A stretch of DNA of 23,233 bases. Origin: Plantago elongata. Lineage: Eukaryota; Streptophyta; Magnoliopsida; Lamiales; Plantaginaceae. Each line of letters begins with the position of its first letter. The stretch's first letter is position 1. The stretch covers positions 1 through 23,233 of the forward strand of contig JAYMSP010002622.1 in the NCBI GenBank assembly GCA_036897095.1, read 5' to 3'. The translations under genes were made by a program, and so were the position numbers. Positions 9,997 to 19,504 of this stretch are shown here, piece by piece. The notes under the pieces are model-generated. The model was not told the origin of the DNA and searched no databases. It was given only the letters and a program-made list of their open reading frames with translations.

Positions 9997-12787
9997 TCAA
10001 CCTTCAACAGTTTCAAAAGGCGTAAATTCCCAGTGGAAGCGTAACAAATGTGCTGCTAGAACCGAAATCAAGAGAACAAGAATGATCTTGAATATAGATG
10101 TTCTCCGACTTTTACCAGTCCCTACCACCAAGCCGTTGGCCTCCAGCTCCTGAACTAAGCTTGCACCATCGTTTGCAGAACTGGAAGACAACTCTGTTTC
10201 ATTCTCATCTGGGATAGCATCTTTGGGTGGTTCCTCAACCTGAAGTATATAATTAGTCATTCAGTGTATAAAACAAAACCCTGCTGGTAAATGTATGGTC
10301 GGGAATTTTGAAACTCCGATCAAGGTCTGAGTATATAGCATAAGCCGAATTAGGAATAGAAGGACCATCCACAGGGGTGTAAGGACCATTTCCAAGTTAT
10401 ACGGCTCCATATAATCTCTCATACCAACCACCCAACAGGAAAAACATTGATTTCCAGGACATGAGCTCTTAAAAAAGAAACATGTGAGCGCTATGCTATA
10501 GTTTCATATTACTGAACACATTTTTTAATGTTTTTTTGCAAACACCAACTGGCTTTCTTAGGATCCTTGCAAAATTAAAAAGGGAAAAAGAAAATATTCT
10601 CACTTGGGGACTTTCTGGTGAGGTCTTAGCAGCCTCCACAACAGACGTTTCTGTTCTCTCAGCATCATCACCAGAATGAAGACCACTTGATGTGAGCTTT
10701 TCCTCATGATCAGAACCACTCTCTTGAACAACTGTCGGTGATGCAAGCCTATGTCCGGTGTTTGTTTTCCCCCTCAAAAATGTGTTCTCGTTCGTCAAAG
10801 TTATCAACTGAATTAAGCAAGTAAATTCAGGCAATTTCATTTTGAAAGCATTGATATTAAAAAATATTAAGAAAACAATGTGAACCGCACCTGTTTCTGT
10901 ATACGCTCCCTCTCCAATGCTAGCTGCATAACCGTATCCATAATAAGACCGGTTCTGATGCTGATGGCTTTTGCACTGGATTTTTTCTCAAGTGCCGCTT
11001 GATCCAAAGACTGCTCCATAAGTTTCAATCTGGACCTCTCAAAATTCAGTTCTTTGTTAAGTTCTGCATTTGTTTCTGACAGCAAAATGCATCTCTCCTC
11101 GACACTCTCACTCTTGCTTTCAGCTGTTGCAACCTTCTGCTTCAGTTCATCGATTAGCGTTTCCATGTCCCAAATTGCAGAATACAACATGTTTTGCTGT
11201 TCTTGGCTAGCTTCAGAAGAGGCTCTCACATGTTGATGTTGTAGGTCCAACTCTCGCAACTGTTTCTCTAGTAAGCTCACCTTTTTTGTATTGCTATCAT
11301 TACTGCCCTTGAGAAATTCCAGCTCTTCAGTTAGTTCCACATTTGATTCAGTTAAATGCGTCACCTTTTCCTCTGCAATTCCCGCTCTACTTTCTGCAGC
11401 ATACATGTTCTCCCTTAAAGACTCCATTTCAACTTCCAGTTCCTTGATTTGATGTTGACTTGTTTCATCAGAAGCACTTGCTTCCTTTAGCCGAGATTCA
11501 GTTTCACTAAGTTTCCCTTCTAGATTTTGAACTTTCTCTTTTAAACTTGTTACTTCTGCATTATCGGCCATAAGCTGAGAAATGTTGCTCTCTAGCCTCA
11601 GGATCGAAGTTTCTTTTTCATTCAACTGGGTTATGCAGATTTGCAGGTTAGATTTAATTTCTTCTTCTCTACTCACTGCGCCACTACGATGATAATGAAA
11701 AAACTGAATTTTGCCCAGTAATTCTTTTGAAATTCCCATTAGTACCTCAGCTCTGTTATCAGCCTCCAAGAACCTAGACCAAGCAACCTCGGCTGCCTCT
11801 TCCATGCAGGCTGAGACTTGTTCTACCAAGCGAATTTTGACTTTGTGATCTTGCTCGTTTTGTTTTAGCTCGGCCAAATTCTTTTCAAGCTCCAGCTCCC
11901 TTGCAAGAGATTTCTCCAGCATCCTGATGGTCCGTCTTTGCTCATGAGTCTGTGTTTGAGGTTTCGATTCTGTGCCAGCAACTGGAAGTTCATGTAACCT
12001 TGCAACCAAGTCCTGTTTCCCTGTAAATTAACAAGTGAGGTTCAGTGAAAACAGAACTATAATGCAACGAGTGGTGGGAAACCTTATGAATGTTATATTA
12101 TGTATTCCAGGTTGATTAGGCCACATGGCTGTAATTCACGTTTAGGTTGTAAGGTCTGCGCATGACTTGGACCGGTTTGGGTATTAAATTTTGAATAAAA
12201 ACCTTGGGAAACAACACAGGAGAGAATTCCCAACATGAAATTCGAGGGTAATTATGGCCAAACTTACATTCATTTTGTTTAAATGAGAAAGAGGTCATCT
12301 GTAACTTGGCTTGCTCCATCTTCATCTCCAAGATACGCTCTTGTAATTGTTTCAGTAACTCTTCAGAATCTTGGAACTTACTAACCAGATTGAGCAAGTC
12401 AGTCGGTTGCTCGTACGAAGATATTTTTTGAAGGGCATCCACAATTAGATCCTGGACATTACCCAGCAGACCATCCAACTCTCGCAGCTCAAAATTCAGC
12501 ATCGAATGGAGTAAATCAGTCGTGAAACACTTCTCGATCAACTCCGCAGATATCATATCATCTTCAAGACCAATTGCTCTAGTATTGGTTTCCCCTCCTA
12601 CAACATGTACTAATAGATTCTCCAAATTTGCCAACTTATCAGAGGCGTATGCCAGTGTTATATCTGCGTCAGATGACACTTTTAAGGCATTCTTAAACCC
12701 TCCACCTTCCTCAGAGGTTTCTGATAAACTTTCACGTGAAAACTTTTGCATATCAGACACGACAACACCAACATTATTCTCCGCCAT
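9997..12787 (-). CDS. WIT1: WPP domain-interacting tail-anchored protein (WIT1/WIT2-like)
   Basis: Four coding exons on the minus strand: 12787-12268, 12020-10891, 10807-10604 and 10239-9997 (stop TGA). They join in frame to 698 codons; Trp174 is split across the first junction. Length matches the roughly 630-700 residues of Arabidopsis WITs. The N-terminal 170 residues are acidic and helical. Residues 175-600 are Glu/Lys/Leu-rich coiled coil with heptads. The C-terminus has a basic KSRR (661-664), one hydrophobic segment (about 668-684, FKIILVLLISVLAAHLL) and a short tail, as in a tail-anchored outer nuclear-envelope protein. Known WITs pair with WIPs to hold RanGAP at the envelope and link to myosin XI-i for nuclear movement. 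ATG at 12787 is the first in the exon; the leader intron ends 7 bases upstream. Whether this is WIT1 or WIT2 is undecided. Confidence 0.88.
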
Positions 12788-12867
12788 ATTCACCTGTATT
12801 TAGAACATACGGCATAACATTTTATCAGATTTCATCGGATCAAGGCATCTTGAAGAATACCAAGTGG

Positions 12868-13371
12868 TATACTTAAACTGTTTATGCCTTAGATACCGAG
12901 AGAAAACAAACATGGACAGGAATACAGCCATGAATACTTGACTGGATGATTCATGCGAATTTCCAATCCACAGTTATATTATTAGCACAGTCAAACCACA
13001 TGAACTTAGTGCTCCCTAGCCTTGGGGCAGCGGCATATGACTGTATTCTAACATCATATGACTCAATAGTATAACTAAGTCAGTCTTCGAGAAATGTTGT
13101 GAAATGATTCCAAATGTATATACTTAAACTGTTTATGCCTTAGATACCGAGAGAAAACAGAAACATGGACGGGAATACGCCATGAATACTTGACTGGATG
13201 ATTCACGCGAATTTCCAATTCACAGTTATATTATTAGCATAGTCAAACTACATGAGCTTAGTGCTCCCTAGCCTTGGGGCAGGGGCATATAATTGTACTC
13301 TTAACGTAATATAACTCAATAGTACAACTAGATAAGTCTTCAAGGAATGTTGTGAAATGATTCCAATTGTA
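12868..13371. repeat. 251-bp tandem duplication in the WIT leader intron
   Basis: Units 12868-13118 and 13119-13371 are direct neighbours. Both start TATACTTAAACTGTTTATGCC and both contain CTTAGTGCTCCCTAGCCTTG-type sequence; both end ATGATTCCAAxTGTAT. They differ by scattered substitutions and a few short indels, so the event is old. No open frame or transposon end is visible in the unit. Confidence 0.9.
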
Positions 13372-14357
13372 TGAGGCACAACGAACTAAAGGCAGGGATT
13401 CTTAGGAAAAAAATAAAAAAAAAGGAGCGAATGACTGGAAAAGCAAGAGGTTAGCAAGCCTTGAACACATAATCAGCAGATCACTTGAGGATCAATTTAC
13501 AGTCGCACCAACGGGGCAATACATGTATAATTACGTTATGTTATCACATATCATATCCGGTTTCCATGTGAAACATGAGAATTAGTAATTCTAATTCAGT
13601 AGTGTTTCTCAATTCCTCCAAAAATATTCCGCTGATGCCATATAACTGCTCACATAACATCAAACCAAAAACACAAGATATGGAGGAATAAATGCACAAC
13701 TTGTGGAAAATGTTTGCAAATGCCTCCAATTGTTAAAATTCCTAATGTAAGCTGATTCTTAGAATCACGCTCGGTTTGTACCTTAAAACAACTATTTTTA
13801 GTGTTTTGAGAGTCCATTTAACTAGTCAATATCAGAAGCTAATTCTGGATCATTTTCTTTTCAGCATTTGCCACAAATTATCAATACCAGTTTTACATAA
13901 GCTGTTGCAAACAGGTACTGACAATTGAAAGAAAACTCAACAGAACAATGGTAAAGGCTAGCCCTTAACCTAGGAGATCATACTGCCACTTCATCTAAAT
14001 CTAATTCTTCATTCATATATGCACTATGCAAATACTTGAGCTAAAATTCAGGTGCTAAATCCAAGATTTCCAGGACAAATGTCATTGCACAATTGGGAAA
14101 AACGAATAGTTCATATTTAAAGTATAAATACAAAAATCACGAGAATACAGACTTTCAGTCCAATCTCGCTAAATTGAACAATTGAAGCATACAAATCAAG
14201 TCAACAGCCAAAACCCAACTCAAAAAACACAAACTTTCACCATCTCACACCTATTCACCCACAATTAAGCACTGTAACACCAAATACACGAAGCTTAAAG
14301 CACAAACCTTGAAAAAACACCTCGTGGGTGTCTTTCTTGGTCAAATTCTTGTCTGTA

Positions 14358-14414
14358 TCACCGTAATGAGCAGCAGAAGATGGTTCTTGGCAGATGGGAG
14401 ATAACGTGCGGCAT
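14358..14414 (-). CDS. Possible upstream ORF (18 codons) in the WIT leader
   Basis: ATG at 14414 opens an 18-codon frame (MPHVISHLPRTIFCCSLR) closed by TGA at 14358-14360. It lies wholly in the first leader exon, some 50 bases before the leader intron donor. It would be translated only if transcription starts upstream of 14414. It is a candidate for translational damping of WIT rather than a gene in itself; there is no homology evidence. Confidence 0.25.
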   Translation of the reverse strand: MPHVISHLPRTIFCCSLR

Positions 14415-15252
14415 ATGTAGATGGTCAAGTTCACGGGCAGTTTGGTTTGGTGTATTAGGTAGAGTGAAATTGGATCGATGTTTTGAGTTTTGACTGCAGC
14501 AAATTAAGTAACGGAGTTGCATGATTAAGGTTGAATCATAATGTCAATTCAGCAGTTTGATTTGTCAATCATTGGGCGGTTAAACCCATGCGCAGTAAAT
14601 GTAACTTATTATCAATTTACCCAATTAGGCTATTTATTACCAGTTTGTCATTTAACTAGTCCAAATTGGCAATGCCTAATATTAATAAGTCAAATTTATC
14701 AAACAACCGAGTTCGAAATTAACGTAGTGATTTACAATAAAGTTCAAATTGTTAACATCTTTGTAGATGTTCTTTCTCTTTTATTTTATACTACTGACAC
14801 CTACGTCTACATGTGTGAAGTGTCTTTTAGTATTGTCTAATAATTTTCTAAGTCATATTTGATCAGTCACAGTATAATTTTATAAATATCTATGTAAAGT
14901 TATGATTAAATGTCATAGTTGTTAATATTAAAAGTTATAATTTGATTATGTAAGATTTCTTGTGTAAACATTTTTTGTATTTGTGTGGTCATCGGAGTCA
15001 ATCATAAGCGGTCTAAATCTATAATCTGATTGATTGTTGATGTCTCTTCGTCACTACCCTAGCACTCATATCCACCGCTTAATCGTCATGGAGGAAGAGA
15101 TTTGAATACTGATCCAACAATCACAAACGAGATCTTTCTGCAAGTAAAATATAAATTTCTTTCTCTGTCCACATATTCAACGGTAACAGGTTGGTGAATA
15201 TGTTGGACCGTTCGATGTCAAATTTGTTTCCACTAATCACAATTAACAGATC

Positions 15253-15927
15253 TTATAGCTTATCTACGTTTGTATTAGGCCCGTATTCGAAGAACAGTTC
15301 ATCATCATCATAGATCTGTAGCCTAGTTATTGAGGGCCAGTCAATGAATAGTGGGTATGGAACTCGAGCTTCCGCAGTAGACTGAGAAAGAAAAACACCA
15401 ACAGAGCAGAGTCGAGCTTCGGATCCAGTAAGAGAACTCGGAATAGAGTGGCGCACTGGCGCTATGAACATATTTTAGGAATCGTGTTGGTACTCCTGCG
15501 TGCTTACGTGCAATGCATCATCCCAAACAACATCGTCTCCAGTGGCTACATTTCATCTTCCCCATGAACTTCACGGTCATTTAAGAAAATGCAACAGTGC
15601 TCAACAAGATTTAAGACCATAAATTAGAGACAATTATCAAACATCGCATTTACACTACAAAGAGACACGTACAACAACAACTGCACTACCTCTCGAGCGG
15701 ATAATGTTGTCTGTAGTAGTCAGATACTCGCTCAGCAAACACAAACGAATACAAATCATGCCGAATTCGAGGACTTGACAAAAAATGCACAAAAACGAAT
15801 TGCGTTACCAGTGAGACATCATCCACACTCGCTTCCTGTTATACCCAAATTGGCAGCACGAAAGCATAAATAGGTAGAAAAATTTCAATGCTGATCTTGT
15901 CAAACCGGACAGCTTCGCTGCAGCCAT
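15253..15927 (-). pseudogene. Coding-like remnants resembling an organelle presequence
   Basis: On the minus strand ATG at 15927 starts MAAAKLSGLTRSALKFF, a basic, Ala/Ser/Arg-rich opening like a mitochondrial or plastid presequence. Its first part recurs at 21543-21577. About 450 bp further on, a 72-codon frame (15471-15253) contains RHSIPSSLTGSEARLCSVGV and then FLSQSTAEARVPYP, again presequence-like. A short frame between them (15549-15475, VATGDDVVWDDALH) is shifted relative to both. No splice sites join them cleanly, so I read them as debris of one or more genes, not a working locus. The parent protein is not identified. Confidence 0.3.
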
Positions 15928-16239
15928 GAGAGAATTTATTGTTGTTTTTCAAACTGCACAACTAATGGAATGGGATGAGAACGAAACGGAAGAAGTGTAT
16001 ACCAAAAGAGTTATTAGTGGTGTCTTAGGGATCTTGCAAGCTTCCCTATCAGCCATAAAAATCTCATAATTTTCACAGTTTTAGGTAATTGTACTAAGAT
16101 CGATAAAATTGAGCATGGGTATCTCTCCATGCAAATCGGATTTAGCAAAACATATGTTCAACTACAAATACATTGCAAATTATATTCAACGTATAGCTCG
16201 ATGTGATGCAAAATCTCATCCCCAAAGCCTTCTTCATCT

Positions 16240-16525
16240 TGGACGCAGCAGCAGAGGTGAGTGACAGAAGCTAAATTGGGGTACTTGGTAGTTGCATCAT
16301 AGGAGTACAATTGGAGTTTGGTAGGAGAGGTTTAGAGGAGGCGGTGGATCATGTGGTGAGAGCAGGATCTTATGGGTGGAGCCGTGGAGGAGCTGAGTTC
16401 GGAATCGAAGAGGGGTGAAATTGACTTTGGCGGTGGGGCGAGAGGTGGCGGAAGAAGGTTAAGCGGCGGAGCTGTTGATTGAGAAGGAGCAGGTGGAGAG
16501 GAGGAGAGAGATAGACATCATTGCT
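16240..16525 (-). pseudogene. Transit-peptide-like fragment with an early stop
   Basis: The minus strand at about 16519 reads MMSISLLLSTCSFSINSSAA, then TAA, then continues in frame as PSSATSRPTAKVNFTPLRFR and on for about 30 more codons. The Ser/Thr/Ala-rich composition and the low acidic content over the first 55 residues look like a chloroplast transit peptide. A second open stretch follows after a frame change. The parent gene is not recognised, and the composition alone could mislead. Confidence 0.25.
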
Positions 16526-16757
16526 ATGGTGAGGTGTGACAGAAAGATATGATAAATGTAGAGGGACACGCGCTCACGCGCCAGAATGCTGAGAATGGGA
16601 GTTTCAACCGTTTTATGTTGACTTGTACTGAAATTGTTAAATTGCCTTTTCAATTTCGTCGTTATCCACGCGCCATATATTTCGTATTACATTTAATATA
16701 CAAGTAGAAGTAGTATATAAAGTATAACGAGATAGACGTGTGACTGTTTGAGATCAC

Positions 16758-16784
16758 ATTTGAATTGAATTTTTCAATTCAAAT
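16758..16784. repeat. Perfect 12-bp inverted repeat with 3-nt loop
   Basis: ATTTGAATTGAA, then TTT, then TTCAATTCAAAT. It is too AT-rich and isolated to be called a terminator; it may be the remnant of a foldback element. Confidence 0.6.
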
Positions 16785-17227
16785 TGCATTTCAAACATAC
16801 TAAAATTCTATTTAGAGTATGTTATTAATTAAAACGTTATCAATTAAAACGTTCATGATGTTAATGAAACAAGTTTTGTTGTAAGATGAAAATGTTTCAA
16901 AGTTAAGATCATAGTTATTTTAGTTGACAACATCGATAATTTTTTTGACAATTTAGGTCCGTGTCTAGATAAATTATCTAAAGATCGTCTCTCAGGAGTC
17001 TTTCTCATACTAGTAGGCTTATTGAAAAATAAAATTATTAATAACAAACAGAAAAAACTAAATGAGCTTCTACATTGAAATTTTTTAACCAAAAACCCTT
17101 TAAGATTAATATTACAAAAAAAACGGATCGGATTTTGTCGAGGGTCTACACCCCTCCGCTCATAAGAGTTCTATAAGGAATGAATACTGGAACAAACACT
17201 TGCCAAAAAAAAAAAAACTCAATCAAC

Positions 17228-17899
17228 TTAATTCTGCTTGGCTCTCATCCAGTCCACAAAATCGTCGATTATGACCGGCCACGCGTCATCCGGATTGTAA
17301 TTACCAAAATCTGGAAAACTGATCGTGGTAATGAACAATCGGAACCCCATCCACTGATCCATAGTAATAACCTTAACATCCTCTTGTGTCTTTAGGAACT
17401 CGACCAATGCTTCAACTTGTTCCGTTTTTTCCAGCAGGAGAAGCTCCAGCAGAGAGCAAACGTTCTCAATCTCCAAAGTCCTCTGCATCTCTTCCGTCAG
17501 GCAGTATTTGAACGCAAAAGTATAAAACTCCACGAAATTTGTCTCCACTTCCTTCTCCAGATGCGCCAGCGATAGCTTGAGCTTGTCTAAGTTTCCAACT
17601 TTCAATTCCTTGAGCCCTTTACATCACTCGTCTGACGTGAAATAGCCTTGCGCTTTGGCGCCCATCTTCCAGGCCAGCATCAACACTCGCACATCCATGG
17701 TATTGAGTCCTAAGTCTGAGCAGAGGGACTCGATTCCTTCAGGTTCGATCATGCCACTGGATTTGCTAGAGTATGCATTGAAGAGCAGGTCGATCTGGTC
17801 TGGCTTTGTGGCAGTTTTCAGCTTTTTCTCTGCTGGTTTGCTAGGATCGAATGGTTGTTCGCCAGTGGAATGTGCAGCGTGTTTATTTGAACGAGGCAT
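17228..17899 (-). pseudogene. DCN1-like (cullin neddylation E3 co-factor) copy, intronless, in-frame TGA
   Basis: One uninterrupted frame from ATG 17899 to the stop at 17228-17230 would give 223 residues, but codon 92 (17626-17624) is TGA. The protein is a DCUN1/PONY-domain type without a UBA domain. A Lys-rich N-tail (1-33) is followed by DQIDLLFNAYSSKSSGMIEP, EGIESLCSDLGLN, VLMLAWKMGAKAQGYFTSDE, then after the TGA CKGLKELKVGN, FYTFAFKYCLTEE, DQWMGF, ISFPDF and AWPVIIDDFVDWMRAKQ. In plant relatives the interrupted motif is DEWRxGLK, so TGA replaces the conserved Trp codon. DCN1 proteins bind cullin WHB domains and the NEDD8 E2 to promote neddylation. The relatives I know are multi-exon, so this looks like a retrocopy. 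No sense-strand poly(A) or target duplication was found. Confidence 0.8.
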
Positions 17900-18190
17900 A
17901 TTGAACAACAAAGCCAAGGCATGCGAACGTTTGGGGTCTGGCTTTGTGGCAGTTTTCAGCTTTTTCTCTGCTGGTTTGCTAGGATCGAATGGTTGGTCGC
18001 CAGTGGAATGTGCAGCGTGTTTATTTGAACGAGGGCATATTGAACAACAATGGCTTTGTGGCAGTTTTCAGCTTTTTCTCTACTGGTTTGCCTGGATCTA
18101 ATGGTTGGTCGCTAGTGGAATGTGTAGCGTGTTTATTTGAATGAGGGCATATTGAACAACAAAGCCAAGGCAAGCGAACGTCTGGAGTAA
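17801..18190. repeat. Threefold tandem copy of the DCN1-like N-terminal segment
   Basis: Units begin TGGCTTTGTGGCAGTTTTCA on the plus strand at 17801, 17939 and 18051 (steps of 138 and 112 bp). Each encodes, on the minus strand, a version of the first roughly 33 codons (SNKHAAHST to KKLKTATKP). Only the unit at 17801 has an ATG in frame; the outer two carry an extra C after the ATG (ATGCCCTC) that makes the ATG frame end after five codons. The middle unit lacks about 26 bp of the intervening CCAAACGTTCGCATGCC-type leader. Related ACTCCAAACGTTCTT motifs are repeated at 18180-18235. Confidence 0.88.
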
Positions 18191-18269
18191 CAGAAGAACG
18201 TTTGGAGTAATAGAAGAAAGAACGTTTAGAGTATTGGACATTCTTGTTTTGTGTGATATACTGCAAGGC

Positions 18270-19427
18270 TCTGGCTTATGTATATAAGTTTTTCTCCTAC
18301 TACTTAAACGTAATAGAATTAGTATATAATTAATACGGACTTATTTTTTCTGCTAATCCTATATTATTAGAATTATATTATGGCAGAAACTCTTATTGAC
18401 TTTACTTGAGTTTTCCTAATTTATACATACATGAAATATATATGTACAACTCCTAGTTCAGAATATTGTAATGTACAACTCCTAGTTCAAAATATGGTAT
18501 TATAATATCATGTGATTTTCAATTTTTAAAGTTCTTTTTCATAAAAATTTTATTACGTAAACGCACATCTTCTTAAATAAATTAAAAAAGTTAGCTGGTT
18601 GGATAAGTTAGATTATTAAAAAAAATGCTAAGTCACCAACTAACTTTTCAGTTACCAACTAACATTTCACCTAATTTTACTAAACATAGTCTAAGGAGCT
18701 CGAGCACAAGTACATATTGTTATTCTAAACTTTTAAGTATGAATCTAATAAAAGTCTAAATAATGTTTTATAACTGAAAATTTCATCTCTTAACTTATAA
18801 TTAAGGATCTACTCGGTAGAGGAGGGTGCAATTCCAGGTCAACTATTAAATATTTACACTACATTGAAAGTTGCAATTTGAAATATTGCACCTTGTGAGA
18901 TTATATGATTGTGTTTAACATGAATTAATATTTATTAAATATAAATTGATATTCAAAGTTATCAAGCATATCATAAAAATTCTTTATAATATATGGAATT
19001 TCAAAATTCCGTTCAAATTCCAAAGTCTCAACTTTAAAATATGAAATTTTCTTTTGTCAATCCAAAAATCCAGTCCGATCCCTACACCTATTCATTTTCT
19101 TCCCAAATCATCCACCTCATACCTTTCACATGATCCCACTCCCACACATAAAATGTGATCGAACAGATTAATTTTCAGTAGAATAATGTGAAAAGGGGCT
19201 AATCAGCATATGATGTTAATTTGTTAATGTGGAAGTATTGTACAGACAGTACAGTTGCAAATATATTACAGATGTGATGTGCATCAAGAGTATGTTTAAT
19301 TTAGTCAGAAGACAACTGTAGTGAACCTTGATCCTTAATTTCCGTTAGTTCAAAACGCAAAACAATTCTTTTTTTTATTATGGACAAATTCAACTTGCTG
19401 GCTAATTGCATCATACTATTAGACCTG
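18270..19427. other. Intergenic region upstream of the P450
   Basis: AT-rich DNA with no gene. It contains a 29-bp tandem pair at 18442-18499 and the repeated motif ACCAACTAAC near 18636-18664, which can pair with GTTAGCTGGTTGG near 18590. The right-hand part is presumably the P450 promoter; I do not recognise specific cis-elements with confidence. Confidence 0.6.
18442..18499. repeat. 29-bp direct tandem repeat
   Basis: Two adjacent copies begin ATGTACAACTCCTAGTTCA at 18442 and 18471 and differ by a few bases. They are non-coding. Confidence 0.85.
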
Positions 19428-19433
19428 TATAAA
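19428..19433 (+). promoter_or_regulatory. TATA box of the P450 gene
   Basis: TATAAA lies 77 bases before the ATG at 19505. With a start about 30 bases downstream, it would give a leader of roughly 45 nt, normal for a plant gene. Position and strand fit well; no other candidate is as good. Confidence 0.6.
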
Positions 19434-19504
19434 GCTAGATGCTAAGCAATTTGTTTGTTTGAAAATCTTACAGAACCAACAATTACATTCTCTAGCTACC
19501 TCTC

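Larger units (their letters stand above)
12788..14440 (-). other. WIT leader with a long 5'UTR intron
   Basis: A donor (TTTCAAG followed by GTTTGTG) at 14308/14307 and an acceptor (AAATACAG) ending at 12794 define a leader intron of about 1.5 kb, leaving seven bases before the ATG. The upstream exon spans about 14308-14440; its promoter and start site are not clear. Apart from the tandem duplication described separately, the intron is unremarkable AT-rich DNA with no reading frame of note. Confidence 0.6.
14450..17227. other. Intergenic region without an intact gene
   Basis: The first few hundred bases should include the WIT promoter. The block at about 15250-16530 has higher GC and coding-like remnants, listed separately. 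The stretch 16650-17220 returns to AT-rich DNA with a 12-bp perfect palindrome and two A-runs (near 17115 and 17205). No complete gene, RNA gene or intact transposon is recognised. Confidence 0.6.

Noticed and set aside
14541..14840. 99-codon plus-strand frame with a real ATG
   Set aside because: It lies in the WIT upstream region, resembles no family I know, is rich in the codons expected of AT-rich spacer, and shows no leader or splice context.
15926..16069. Plus-strand 47-codon frame (MREFIVVFQTAQLMEW...)
   Set aside because: It is short, unrecognised, and overlaps on the opposite strand the better-supported presequence-like segment.
17205..17217. A-run beside the DCN1-like copy as a retroposition poly(A) tail
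   Set aside because: In the sense of the gene it is poly(T), the wrong orientation for a retrocopy tail.
17655..18101. 148-codon plus-strand frame over the DCN1-like locus
   Set aside because: It is the antisense shadow of the DCN1-like repeat units; its internally repeated translation reflects the DNA repeat.
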